Positions 1 through 10,636 of a DNA stretch of 64,000 bases are shown here, piece by piece (the stretch's first letter is position 1; the number at the start of each line of letters is the position of its first letter). The stretch is from positions 22,147,676-22,211,675 of the forward strand of contig OX465286.1 of assembly GCA_949987705.1 (NCBI GenBank), written 5' to 3'. The notes beneath the pieces were generated by a model. That model had not been told where the DNA came from, made no database searches, and worked only from the letters and a program-made list of their open reading frames with translations. This DNA comes from Thereva unica. Taxonomy: Eukaryota; Arthropoda; Insecta; Diptera; Therevidae. The position numbers were made by a program, and so were the translations under genes.

Positions 1-471
1 GAGGGTAGGGTCAAAGTTTACGTAAAAAATTCGTTTGGCTTCCTTGATTTTTGCGACAACTAAATTCCTAATGCGTTTAAAGGACCTTTTAGCGGCATCA
101 CTTTTAACTTTAAGGAACCCGTGGTAAAGAAACTCCCTTCCAACTATAAGCGATTTAATTCCAGCAGTAAACCACAGTCTAGATTTTGAGGAAACAGTTT
201 TGATTCTCAGAGGTACAAACTCTTCATAAAGATCATGAAATAACCTATCAAATTCGTTAATTTTGTCATCGATGTCAGTCATAGTGAAGATGTTAGACCT
301 TGGTAGACAATCACACCTATGATTAAGACGTGTCTGGTAAATGTTGGAGAAATCTCGATAAGTACGGATTGTCGTAGGTGGAGGATCTACGTTAAAACTA
401 TGACATATGAACAAAATGTCATGATCCAAATAACTGGGGGGAGGGGACTGTATAAAAGAGCATAATTCTTC
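1..471 (-). CDS. LINE ORF2 fragment: end of endonuclease plus endonuclease-RT linker, runs off left edge
   Basis: Read on the minus strand from 471 down to 1, one frame stays open with no stop (an upstream stop lies at 472-474). It carries a DHD motif at about 400-410, matching the SDH-type motif near the end of APE-type LINE endonucleases. It then has a linker typical of jockey/CR1-like LINEs: an aromatic WFT near 140 followed by a basic, helical stretch rich in K/R and Y/F. The reverse transcriptase would lie beyond the window. The piece follows another LINE (560-2295) on the same strand, so the two are head to tail. I infer it is a truncated element; whether the off-window part is intact is unknown. 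Confidence 0.7.
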
Positions 472-559
472 CTAAATATTTGATAAAAATAAAATTACTC
501 CAATACTAAACGAGACTAGAAACTACAAGTTAAAATTGAAAAATAATATTAACAAAAAT

Positions 560-2295
560 TAAAAAAGAATGTTTAAAAGGAAGAAAAAAAAATATAAGAA
601 GATTCGAAAAGTGAGTGAGTGATTATTACTTATTAAAGATGGGTAGTTTATTCCACATCCCAGCAATTTGGAACAAGTAAAAGCGTTCACCAGATACTGT
701 TCGTATACGAGGCACCAACAGTGTGTAGTTTGTCTGCTTAGTTGCAAGAAGTTAAGTTTTTCAAATAAATATCCAGGGCATCTGCTGTATAAGTTTATAA
801 GTATAAAAGTAAATTCGATCGATGATATTTTAGGTAGTTTTCAAACGTCACACCTAGCGAAGCGGGAGCATAGGACGTGATATGATCAAAACGACGCAAT
901 TTAAAGACAAATCGAAGTATCGTTGAACGCTACTTGTATTTTTCTTGAAAAACAGCATCAAGTTTTGAAAAAATTAGGCTTCCGTAAGTTAAATTGGGCA
1001 TTACCAGGGCCTTCGCCAGTCGTATACGTAAGGCAAGAGGCCATATATTAGAGGATACCCAAAGTTGGCGAAAGCAGGCATTAAACTTCCGAAGCACAGT
1101 TCTGGGTTGGTTACAGCAGCTGAGTTTGGAGTTGAGCTCGACTCCCAGATTTGGGTCCCTCGACTCCCAGATCGACTCCCAGAACATTGGGTAAAACATT
1201 ACCAATAATTTTAATTGGGAACAAATTTCTAAATCAATAAGTACTGCAGACGTCAAGGCAGGACGACTTGATAGGGCTCAGCAGTAATTTATACGGAACT
1301 GACCATTCAGTCACGCGTTTCAGATCACTGTTTAGCTGAACAGTACAATCCTCTATAAGCTCAAGAGGTTTGCTTAAATATATCTGCACATCATCAGCAT
1401 ATAGATGAAAAGAAGAGTGTTTTTGACTATATTTGGAAGATCGTTTATATAAAGCCTAAAAGCAAGGGGCTCAGGATAGAGCGTTGAGGTACTCCAATGA
1501 AGAAGTGCAAGTTCGGGGAAATATACTTGTACCTGGACAATTTAGGAACGCTCCTGGAGATAACTTTCAAAAGGTAGGGCCGAGTTCAAAATGTCTGCCT
1601 AATTTTTCAAGTAACTTCATATTGTAAACTGAGTCAAATGCTTTCGAAAAATCGCGTAGGACTAAGATGGCGACTCAAAAATATCAGTAGAAACTTTTAA
1701 GAGTGCCGTTTAGAAGCTGTGCCCAAATCTGAAACCAGATTGCCATATAGAAAGAAAACCACTTTGATTTAGATAGTACATGAGCTGCTTAGAAATATTT
1801 TTTTCAAAAACTTTAGACAGGAAACATAGAAGACTGATTGGACAGAAGTCAGATGGTTGCGTAAGGACATTAGATATAAATGGGCCAATCAATTTCATTG
1901 ACTTTGGAGAGACGTTGTCAACACCCACGGCGTTTGTTTTGATAGAAAATAACGCAGAAAGAAGTTCGTATTCGTCTAGGTCGATACAACGAAATATGGT
2001 TGGTAAAGACTCGTCGAGCAAGGAGGGTTATTTACATCTAAAATATGTGGGAGGAACATTAACAGAATACAAACCGAGAGAGTTCGTCGAACATAAAAAT
2101 TAGTTTTGAAGGGTAGACTTGTTAAATAGAGTAACGTTAAAGTCCCCACTAATCAACATATTCTTTTAACACTGGATAATAGGTGCTCATTATTTTCACT
2201 AAGCTCTTTAGAATTGGCAGGGTTAAACATGCCTGGTGGTGAGTACACACAGACAAGAAGGAGGAGTCAATAGATGTAGAAATTTCTACAATTTC
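560..2295 (-). pseudogene. Broken LINE ORF2 (endonuclease remnant, reverse transcriptase, C-terminal tail)
   Basis: The minus strand shows LINE parts in the right order but in several frames. The endonuclease motifs YSPPG (about 2250) and GDFNV (about 2130-2150) come first. An RT N-terminal fragment follows (2021-1710), in which the block before the conserved NYRPI-like part is deleted. The catalytic YADD box is at about 1390-1405 in a different frame, the thumb at 1256-930, and a C-terminal stretch reading VPRIRTVSGERFYLF at about 640-720. Frameshifts and deletions rule out a functional protein. The clade looks CR1/jockey-like. The 3' end is near 560, in A-rich sequence on the minus strand. 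Confidence 0.75.
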
Positions 2296-2299
2296 GCCG

Positions 2300-2660
2300 T
2301 AACAAAGGCGAAGAAATGCCACGTGATGTAATGCTTATTAGCCAGTCTCGCGATGGAGAATCACGTCGAGGAGGCTTTTTAGTTTCACGTATACATATAC
2401 CATATGCTTACATATGTGTATGTATTTATATGTGCGAATGTGTGTGTATTTGCGTATACAGTCAGCGAAATCGATATAAAGGCGTCTTTGTTGCAGTATA
2501 TGTACCTCTGGTATTTGTTGCTGGAGCACGAAATGGGGTACCATGTTTTGAAGCTGATGGCGTTTACTTTATATGCGTCAAGTTTCATACTCCTTCAACT
2601 TTGTTTGGCAGAGCGGTACTCATTCGAAACGATATAGTTCAATTTTGAAGCATTCATTAC
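2300..2660. other. No gene recognised; TATG/TG-rich microsatellite-like stretch
   Basis: Positions 2390-2465 are an imperfect alternation of TATG, TGTG and CATA units. Several short frames overlap here on both strands, but they are low-complexity and overlapping, so none is supported. Confidence 0.4.
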
Positions 2661-2664
2661 TTTA

Positions 2665-2935
2665 TTTTTCAGCAAGGCAATGCTGCTGTTCATCGGGCAA
2701 ATATCGTTGAAGAATGGGTTCCGGAACACCGAACCACCGACTATTTCTAGGCCAGCCCGAAGCACAAACCTAAACCTAATTGAAAATCTTTGGGGAGTTC
2801 TAGTTCGAACAGTTTTTTACAACGGCAGACAATTTTCAACCTTTTAGGAACTAAAAGAATTGACAATAAAATTTTACAAAATTTAATGAATGCAATGCAA
2901 AATCGCTTAAATCAACATGCACAACTATATAAATA
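2665..2935 (+). pseudogene. Tc1/mariner-type transposase, C-terminal remnant
   Basis: Translation gives FQQGNAAVHR, matching the Tc1 block FQQDNAPxHx that holds the second catalytic Asp (here read as Gly). EEW follows, then in another frame LNLIENLWG, matching the Tc1 block NPIENLWG that holds the third acidic residue. A YNGRQF block comes next. Stops and at least one frameshift (around 2755-2775) break the frame. About 90 codons of the roughly 340 expected remain. The N-terminal DNA-binding domain is not visible upstream, and I could not pair the TIRs. Confidence 0.75.
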
Positions 2936-3024
2936 ACTTTCCAATGTTTGTAAACAAAAACCTTTGTGGATCTGTTTACTAGCACACAAACTTACTGACT
3001 TTATATTGGCTCTGAGTTTGATTA

Positions 3025-3640
3025 TTGCGCCGCAGCCAAAGGATTAAAATTTACTTCTTTTTAATGCATATATATGTATATTTAATAGCACGATTTGAAT
3101 CGAGTTATTTTTTTTGTTATTTTTTATTTGAACATCCTATTTTTAGCAGGATCATATCTAATACCACCCTAATGACACTGAAAATTTTCCATAGACACGA
3201 AGCGTACCATGCCAGACCATAATTTTCAGTACTTATGATTTATCACCGGCACCAAGAAGCCTTTGTGCCAACTTTACACCCAGCCTATAAAAAACCACAC
3301 AAAACAAGGCACAACCTTAAAGATAACTCCCACTTACAATCATTAAAAATATAAATATAGTATTAAAATTTCGAAATGTGGAATCGGAAATACATCATGG
3401 CAATAAAAGAGTGAAATTGAAATTTTTTTTCAATTCTCAGTGTGAAACTGTTACGGGCATTAAGTGTAATAATTGTGTGCGTGTGTGGGGATTAAAAACC
3501 ACAAAAAAAAACAGATTATTGCCTTTTCATAATTTCCAGTTTTCACAACAGCCTTTTACTGCCGAACAATCAGTTAGCATTGCTTTTATAAATATCATTC
3601 AAAGTTGTTATAGGCAGAGAGGAAATGATTTTTGATAATC
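3025..3640 (+). repeat. Dispersed repeat family A, copy 1 (unclassified)
   Basis: This stretch is similar, block by block and in the same orientation, to 41150-42010. Shared blocks: GCGCCGCAGnCAAAGGATTA (3029 and 41156), a block around ATGATTTATCnCC (3234 and 41590), and a block around CAGTGTGAAACTG (3438 and 41891) followed by AATTGnGTGCGTG. The last block translates in both copies to QCET...NCVR...RLL, so it may once have been coding, though DNA-level similarity could explain this. No known family is recognised. Confidence 0.55.
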
Positions 3641-4020
3641 TTTGAAGATATTTGTATATTGTACCGACATTCGTGTGGGTATCATGCGTATCTTTCGTTG
3701 TGTAGAAAGGGGCGCAGCCCAATTATTTCATTCTAAACCGCGGATTAAATAAAACTCAAATACCACACGCTGATGCTGATTTATCTGCGGTATCAGATGT
3801 CATGGTTACATCTTGGTGCATTACCTTTTTGCCAGCATTTACATATATGTACATACTTATGTTAAGGAATTACGTGTGGCTTACAATAAAGTATTATGTT
3901 TTTACAGCATAAAAGATTCGTAGAATTAATATATGGAATACCCCTTTTTAAATGTTCACTTGCCCGGGGCGGTCTCCAGTTTTCCGGCCTTTCTAACTGC
4001 ATCAAATGGTGGTTTAATAA
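3641..4020. other. No gene recognised
   Basis: AT-rich sequence without a supported frame. It separates repeat family A from the split GTCGTCCATTAATTACGTGA repeat. Confidence 0.3.
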
Positions 4021-4140
4021 AGGGGTCGTCCATTAATTACGTGAGCCGTTTAGGGGGGGGGATCGAGCAGAATCTCACCGAATCTTACGTGGAGGGAGGG
4101 GGGGTCTCGGCAAATACCACGTAATTATTTTTTTTTTTTT
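4021..4140. repeat. Left half of a split MITE-like repeat (GTCGTCCATTAATTACGTGA end)
   Basis: It starts GGGTCGTCCATTAATTACG and has G-rich tracts around 4050-4060 and 4091-4105. The mirrored end, CGTAATTTATGGGCGACCC, is at 9091-9109. The two ends are 5 kb apart with unrelated elements between, so I infer one short element later split by insertions. A long T run (about 4127-4140) marks the inner border. Confidence 0.6.
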
Positions 4141-4355
4141 AAAACAAACAGTGTAAAATTGCGAGAAAATTGGGTTAAATTAAGTAAAATATGTTTTTCC
4201 TCCTCTTTTCCCCATTCACTTACAGGCCGGCCGGCACGACTAAGCTTGACTCAATTAACTTAGGGATGATACTTCAAGTATCCGCCTGACAGGCCGTGGC
4301 ATACAGGTGAAGTCATGATTCCCTGCAGACCCACAGGCGAAAACGACTGCGTAAC

Positions 4356-6548
4356 ATCCCAACTAACAATTTGTAAGAGTAGACTCTTGGAAAAATTGAA
4401 ATTGGGCTTATAAAGGTCTTATTAGATTTTTCACAAAGAGGCGTTTCTTATAAATTGTTTATTAAGTCTTTTACCAAAAGTTACTTCTAACTTCGTATTT
4501 AGGTCTGACTGCTTCAAGAATTGGGTTTTATTTGAGCTATAAAGTCTTTCGCGAAGAGTGCAGCCTTATTTAAAACCCTTAACAGAAAGTTTGTCTTTGC
4601 AGAAGAGATCTTATTCTGATTACAGTCTTGACATAGTTTTGTGTAAGTACATTATAAGAAAGGATTTTTTAAAGAGTTCTGCTTAAGAATTTTTTAAGAA
4701 CAAACGGCTGGAATCTGTGCGCATGATCTTATTAGAACATTATAAAACTAAAGTCTAATAACTAATTTATCTAAAAACTCTATAAGCATGTAATTTTATA
4801 TGAAGTTTTAATAAGAGAGTTATAAATATTAAGTCTTATTTAAAGGTATTATAGAGAAGCATTTTTTACGAGATTATTTTAAAAGCAGTTTGACGAAGTC
4901 CAGTCATTTACGTAAAGGAAATCGACCATTAGTATCTACAAATAGCCAAAAAATTAGCTGATGTAAACAATTTATTGGACTATGAAGAAAACAAGGAAAA
5001 AGCAAAGCATTATCCCATTTTGAAAAACAAATTGTACAGTGATATACTTGATGATATGAAAAGTGGAATTTGCCGCTAGTTTTCCTTTAAGCAATGATGT
5101 GAGGAACAAATGGTGCCTCACAGGTACAAATCGGAAGATCGGGGGAGAGTGGAGAGCTGGTCGTAACGGTTCAGCAGCTAGTGTCCGTTGAAATTGCATT
5201 CTCAACTGTCAAAATTGTAGGTTCCAATAACCCTCTTGTAGAAGCTTTATGCCGGAGAATATTTGAATCATACACTTGTAATAGTTTCACTTAGGAACTC
5301 TTTATCAACTGTACTTATAAAACTCTTATAATAATATTTATTAAGAGTAAACACGATCAATTCCTATAATGCTCCTCAAGCAACTTTAGCCAAGAATACA
5401 TTTCAGTTAAACGCGTATAATAGCTTCATTTAAGAACTCTATATGATTAATCTTGATACTACTCTAGTAATAACCTTACCTAAGAACAATGCAAGAGCAA
5501 ATTCTTAAAAAAGTTGAATTTAGGTAAAAGCGAAGTAGTTCTTTCTATAATAGCCTTGACATAGAATTTAATAAGAATATGCTATTTTAGTCGGCTGATA
5601 AGGGTTACAATTAAGAAAGAGTTCGTGAAATAGACTCGTAAAGACTTTAACCAAAACAAAAAAATTCCGCCATATTTTGCTATTAATTAGAAAAAAGAAA
5701 AAAAAAACACCCAGTATAAAGTTTTTTTTAATCCGCTACTCTGTGATTTTAAATAATTTATTCTTTTATTAAAACATTATCTGCAACGGACAAATTTTTG
5801 AACATATTCCTATGTTTTTCTAACGAGTAAATAAAAAATTATTTTCCTTACGTATTGTTTCATGTTGATTTATCCGCAAAATTTTGAGGGCGATAAGTAT
5901 TTTTTGGAGGTATCATACCATATTTTATCAATGCCATTTCTTTCGCACCAAAATTCCCATTATCAATCGATTAAATTCAAGTCGAAATTAATTAATAATG
6001 AATATAATGGAGACATTATTTTATTTGCTTTAACTTTTTTTAAATCTTTTCAGAGAATTTTATAAGTACAAATTCTTTATACATAAATGAAAATGAATAT
6101 AACGATAGTTTCAATACACATACAATCTTATTTGAACTTGAGCATATGCTTTCAAAGTGTACGGTAATGCTCTTATCCAAGAATATTATAAAAATAAATT
6201 CTGATAATAATCTTGTAAACCAAGGCCAAGAGAAATTTAGGTGTTGTGTAATATCCTTACATAAAGCTATCATAGGAGATAGAGCTCTCATAACACATCT
6301 CGCTAAGCCTATTATAGGCGTTAGTACTTATATCTGTTTTACCACTATCTTATAAGTATCTTCAACAACTCTTCCAGAAATCTTCCAGGCTGTCACAAAA
6401 TTAATTTCATACGCCACTTTCTGGCTAGTAACGCTCTTCAAAAATTCTTGAAGAATAATTTGTCAAAGTTATATATCTTAGCTAAAGCCTATTTAGTTCT
6501 TATAAAATTCTTGGAGGGCTTTATAAGAGAGAAATTGTTTGTTGGGAT
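4356..6548. mobile_element. ATCCCA-end element 1: 2.2-kb AT-rich transposon-like unit with motif-dense arms
   Basis: The left end reads ATCCCAACTAACAATTT (4356-4372). The right end, reverse-complemented, reads ATCCCAACAAACAATTT (6548-6532): one mismatch in 17. The arms (about 4375-4870, 5270-5660 and 6040-6540) are packed with variants of CTTATAA, TTAAGAACTC and ATAGC-TT-ACTTAAGAA in both orientations, some at about 70-bp spacing. The centre holds a short coding-like island (about 4950-5080, plus strand, reading LADVNNLLDYEENKEKAKH) but no recognisable transposase, so the unit looks non-autonomous. Flanks: GTAAC before, AGCAG after; I see no clear target duplication. It shares its terminal hexamer and motif-dense style with 43973-51529 and 51881-52550. 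Superfamily unknown. Confidence 0.6.
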
Positions 6549-6683
6549 AGCAGGTTATTAATTCAAGTGCAAAAATGTTCATGGCCTCAACGAAAGCTTC
6601 AAAGCGGCTTCAGCCTCACGCCGTGAACACCTGCAAACAAGCGCAAATGCGAGTGTGGATGGTTTTCACGACTAGCTCGCGCC

Positions 6684-7439
6684 CAGTGTGCCCAACTTAG
6701 GGGGTTTCCCCCTAAATTTAGGGGGACAAAATCGCAATGGGGGGTTTTTTAGGGGGTAAAAATGTTTAGGGGTTTTTTTAGGGGTTTTAAAAATAAATTT
6801 ACGGTCATCCAAAAAAAATTATATTTAATTTTGAAACCATGAGTATGGAATATTGCCAAATCTTTATGTTTTACTAAATCGCTATATTCGTAATATTTCA
6901 CTTTATTACATTTTTTATGACTAATCAGACAGTAACGATTGACGACATCTGTTGGTATAGTCCTGTAAACCGTCAACTGTAATTATAAAAGCGGTTGTAA
7001 GCTTAAGCTGCTTGATCTGGATTCAAATTCAATTCAGATGTCAAACAGAATCAGAAACAGCTTAACAATTTCGTGTACGCGTTGCAGTTTCTGACTTGCA
7101 ATAATTTCATAATTGCAAGAAAATTTCATGCAATATTATTATTTAGAGAAAAATGTAAGATCCGCTGTGTTGTCAATGACGACAATTTTTCACACTGCAA
7201 GCTGGCACTGCGCGAAACACGGCCTTGGTCTAATATAAGATTTTTACATATAATATCTGTAACTCCTGGAATTGATCAGAATAAAAATTACATATGTTAC
7301 TTGCTATAATTTGATAGCAAGAGACAATATTACTATTCTACGAAATGCCATACTATTAATTTTAGGGGGTTTAGGTCTGATTTTAGGGGGTTTTTGACTC
7401 ACTTTTAGGGGGGGAAATTTTTCGGTGTTGGGCACACTG
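6684..7439. mobile_element. Non-autonomous hAT element with 8-bp target duplication
   Basis: The TIRs are perfect over 13 bp: CAGTGTGCCCAAC at 6684-6696 and its reverse complement at 7427-7439. Both sides carry the 8-bp duplication CTCGCGCC (6676-6683 and 7440-7447). CA-start TIRs with 8-bp duplications are diagnostic of hAT. The 756-bp body has no recognisable hAT transposase. Next to both TIRs are clusters of TTTAGGGGGT-type repeats, all with the G-rich strand on plus, at 6697-6795 and 7362-7415. Such subterminal repeats usually bind transposase. Confidence 0.93.
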
Positions 7440-7447
7440 CTCGCGCC

Positions 7448-8085
7448 TTGCTTTCCGTTCCGAGTGGATACGGTGTGAATTCTTGCCGTCAATTCACGGC
7501 TTGAGAGTGAATATAAGTTCAGATCTTCAGGCCCGAACTGAAGATAGTTTTGTCAGCTTTCTTGAACTGTAGGCCACATACAGTTAGCGGCCAGTGAGTG
7601 TATAGTGATACTTGACCTCAAGGCGAAAATTTTCAGGCCACGGCCTGCTGGCGACCTGTGTGTAAATTGGGGCCTTAAGATATGGGTAAATTCTACACAA
7701 AAATTTGTTGTCGATTGTTCAGCCTCCACCGGCTAGCTAAACGCGCGTCTCGTCGAATGCTTCAGAGTACGAGCCAAGTAACACTGACCCGCGAAAAGGC
7801 CCTTAGAATTTAGAACTACAAGAAGGCACACGCCGAATTTTAGCATAATGACATGCTTGTTGAGTAAGCGCTCACGTTTTGGTAGTTGTGTTTCCAGTAG
7901 AAGCGGAAATGCGAGTGGAATAGAGGAGGGCAAGAAGTCCAAATTATCAGTTATCTCAAATAAAATCTTGTTCCCAACACCCCTCTTCCGCCCGGATGAG
8001 CTTTTTACACGCCTTTCGCTCCGAATTCTAATTAGCTGATGGCAATTCATTTTAATGTAAACAAAGCAGATATAATTTGACACTC
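7448..8085. other. No gene supported
   Basis: A minus-strand frame of 116 codons (8083-7733) and a plus frame of 63 codons (7848-8039) overlap here. Neither shows a recognisable domain. Inverted GGCC-rich words near 7570-7660 resemble words at 4222-4320, so this may be the outer sequence of the locus into which the elements at 4356 and 6684 jumped; that is only a suggestion. Confidence 0.3.
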
Positions 8086-8945
8086 AACTGGCCCAGATTT
8101 CACTACGGTTTCAAACAAGGATTTTAAAAGCGAGGGCCTTTCCTGCAGTTCTATATTCTATGGAAAGGCTCGCTTTGCTGTGGTTACGGGTCGAACTTAA
8201 CGCATCAAAAACAAAGTACTGCCTTATCTCCACCAAACCTATACCGACTTTCCCTCTATTTTAGTGGACAAGGATAACCTAGCACCTGACCCATCTCTTA
8301 ACATCCTGGGAATGACTCTATCCAATGATATGCTATGGAATGGTCATATATTCCAAATAGCCAAACAAGCATATCAACGCCTCGGATTCGAATACAACTC
8401 GTATATCTGGGCGGGCGCTCCTAAAACCACCTTGGCTTGGCTGGGCAAGGTGCAAAACCGCGCCATCAAACTCATTGGCGATAGCACTCTTTGCTCCTCC
8501 GTCGACACTTTAAGCCACCGAAGGAATGTAGCTGCACTCAGCAAGTTTTATCGCTATTATTACAGTGACTGCTCTACTGAAATAAAGAGCCTCCTGCCTA
8601 AACGGCAACTTTTTCCCCGCAACACAAGACTAGCCAGTTTGGCTCACCTCCACACACTACAGCCCTCCTCTTCGCACACATTACGATTTAGTAGTTCGTT
8701 TATAAATAGAACAACTCGACTGTGGAACTGTCTTCCGCAGTCGGTGTTTCCGAGCTCATATAACACCTCTGAGTTCAAACGCAAGGTTCATCGACACCTA
8801 CTCATGCACCCTCCAAACCTCTAACCTATCCTTTCTATTCTATCCTTCAGATCAAGCTTACTACTATACATTGCACCCTGACTCGAACGACATGACGGAC
8901 TAGTAGTACAAAGGGTGACTCCTAAGCTTTATCGTATCACAAAAA
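8086..8945 (+). pseudogene. LINE ORF2 3' portion with deletions (same family as 29345-30990)
   Basis: Fragments of a jockey-like reverse transcriptase appear in order: YGFKQ (about 8105), then RVELNASKTKYCLIS (about 8190-8230) in another frame, then a long open frame 8264-8824. This last part matches residues of the longer copy at 30926-29466, including TLAWLGKVQ, LSHRRNVAAL, NRTTRLWN and SVFPSSYN. Compared with that copy, the active-site block is lost and about 30 codons between LGF and EYNS are missing. The 3' untranslated tag (8850-8935: CTTACT...CATGACGGACTAGTAGTAC) and a short A tail follow. It is not functional. Confidence 0.85.
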
Positions 8946-9112
8946 AAATACGTATTTTTAGTTTAAATACTACATTTTTCAATATTTAAAAAATCTCACG
9001 TGAGATTAGGGGGGAGGGAGGGGGTAGAGCCAAATTTCACGAAATCTCACCAAGGTTGAGGGGGGTCGAAAAATCTCAAAAATCACCTCACGTAATTTAT
9101 GGGCGACCCAAA
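8945..9112. repeat. Right half of the split GTCGTCCATTAATTACGTGA repeat
   Basis: This is the mirror partner of 4021-4140. It ends CGTAATTTATGGGCGACCC and has matching G-rich tracts (9010-9027, 9059-9066). A CTCACGTGAG palindrome occurs at 8995-9004. Confidence 0.6.
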
Positions 9113-9330
9113 ATTAATAAACATAAATAAATAATTGTAATTGATTGGGGAACTTTTTTACCATGCCATATTTAAATTAGGCAGCAAAAAAGGATGCCGC
9201 ATAAGTTGATATACCTATAAATGCAACTTTTATAAAAATGCAAGATGCTTTTTTAAAGGCCACAGTTTTAATTAACGATACTAAACTAAAATTTGACTAG
9301 AATTAGAACGGGCGGTAATTGAAGACAAAG
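9113..9330. other. No gene recognised
   Basis: AT-rich sequence upstream of the promoter-like block. No motif I would defend. Confidence 0.3.
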
Positions 9331-9463
9331 CTTCTCAAACTTGCCTGAAAGAAAGAATACTCCACCACGGTCTAGAAAATGGTCGAAAGTTCTAAAAGTT
9401 ATATAACGAGGGAGCTTGGATATACATATAAATGTAGTAGCAACGTCATTTGAAAGTCAGTTT
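9331..9463 (+). promoter_or_regulatory. Orphan heat-shock-like promoter: HSE-like array, TATA box and initiator
   Basis: A TATAAAT box at 9427-9433 sits about 31 bp upstream of an arthropod initiator TCAGTTT (9457-9463, A+1 at 9459), which is the expected spacing. Upstream, 9374-9394 reads as pentamers aGAAa-atggt-cGAAa-gTTCt-aaaag: adjacent GAA and TTC units plus one GAA two units away, the layout of a heat-shock element. A second GAA/TTC cluster lies at 9331-9357. The predicted leader (9459-9585) is A-rich, as heat-shock leaders often are. No open frame follows: repeats begin near 9590. It may be a host promoter cut off from its gene, or a promoter inside an element. Confidence 0.5.
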
Positions 9464-9835
9464 GATTTGAAAAACGTGGTGATTGAAAAGTGAATTAAAA
9501 AGCGATAAATAGAATTGTATAGTGTGAGATATTAATTTGCAAGTGATAATAGTGAACTCTAAGAACTGTGTTTGATATTGAACTGTCCCCGCTATTCTAG
9601 ATCACAGAAATCTGACTATAAACAGAAAACGGGGAAAAAGCTCAAAGCTTTTGCTCCTTCAGTGGAGACTATGTGCTTTTGTTAGAAAAAGCGAGGATTT
9701 GCTATTCTATATCAGATGTAACAAATGGAGGGGAATTTTAAGCTTTTAAAATCTGTTTATAGGCAGCGACTCGCGAGCAGGCTGTGACGGGTTTTTTGAT
9801 TATTTCATCGAGACGCGGATGTTTTAAAAGTAAAG
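9464..9835. other. Leader-like A-rich sequence, then an imperfect inverted repeat; no gene
   Basis: From about 9589 to 9765 the ends can pair (CTATAAACAGA near 9615 against TCTGTTTATAG near 9755). This suggests a small insertion, but I could not define its borders. Confidence 0.3.
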
Positions 9836-10063
9836 TAGAGGTCCCGCCAAAAGAGTTGATGCCGAGAAAGTCGCGTTTTCCATGCGCAGTAGAATCCCCG
9901 CATGCCGTTCCCGTCCCTTAGCCTAGTCGCAACAAATTTCGAAGGGGGGGTTTGAAAATACATAAGCGCATTTCTTATCAATATGTGCGCAATCTTTATT
10001 TGTGTGCAGCTTTAATTTCCCCAGCTGCGCGCTCCGGCATCAACTCTTTTGGCGGGACCTCTA
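9836..10063. mobile_element. TA-flanked MITE with perfect 27-bp inverted ends
   Basis: Positions 9838-9864 and 10035-10061 are perfect reverse complements (GAGGTCCCGCCAAAAGAG... inward). Both ends are flanked by TA (9836-9837 and 10062-10063), the duplication expected for Tc1/mariner-type mobility. The 170-bp interior shows no coding. It may be a mariner-derived MITE. Confidence 0.85.
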
Positions 10064-10636
10064 ATTGCTTAAATATATTGAAAGCATGGACCCATATACA
10101 AGCATGGACCCATATGGACCCTGAAGAAACTCCCGGAGAGAGCTATGTTGTCCGCTGCCTCTCCATCCTCATCCTAAAAAACACAACCGCGTCAACACCA
10201 TGAAATTAACCACCTGTCAGCAACATAAACACAGGGTATGCAGAATAGTCATCATCTTTGGCGCATTAATAGCTAGTAACAACAATTCTCAATTACAAAC
10301 AAACAGCTCTTACCAACGGACAAGTATTACAAACGAAAAATATTATAAACGAAAACGTAATATTACCCCTATAGGTTACAACGCTACGACTTACACGTCT
10401 AGGTTACCCTGAACTATTCAACGCTAAGATGCCATAACCTTATTATCTACACTCGAAGCCTGACACCGACAACTCGCAACCGCCCTGGTAATAAAACAAT
10501 TCGCGGTCGGTGTTAGTGTTTGACGTGCCTGACAGCATCCAATACCCTATAACCGCTGTTACGATTATCAGCCAAACAACAATTAAAACACTAAAACACC
10601 CCCTATTCAATCTGTAAAACAGCTAACATCAGTTGA
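10064..10636. other. No gene recognised; short direct repeat
   Basis: AAGCATGGACCCATATA is repeated at 10082 and 10101, with a third partial GGACC unit at 10115. The rest is A/C-rich and has only short frames without recognisable domains. Confidence 0.35.

Noticed and set aside
2404..2637. Overlapping 60-110-codon frames around the TATG-rich stretch
   Set aside because: Low-complexity sequence open in several frames at once; no domain.
4222..7680. One larger element with GGCCGTGGC-containing inverted ends enclosing 4356-6548 and 6684-7439
   Set aside because: Only a short word (CAGGCCGTGGC) is shared in inverted order; too weak to define ends.
7733..8083. 116-codon minus-strand gene
   Set aside because: No recognisable domain, overlaps a frame on the other strand, lies between mobile elements.
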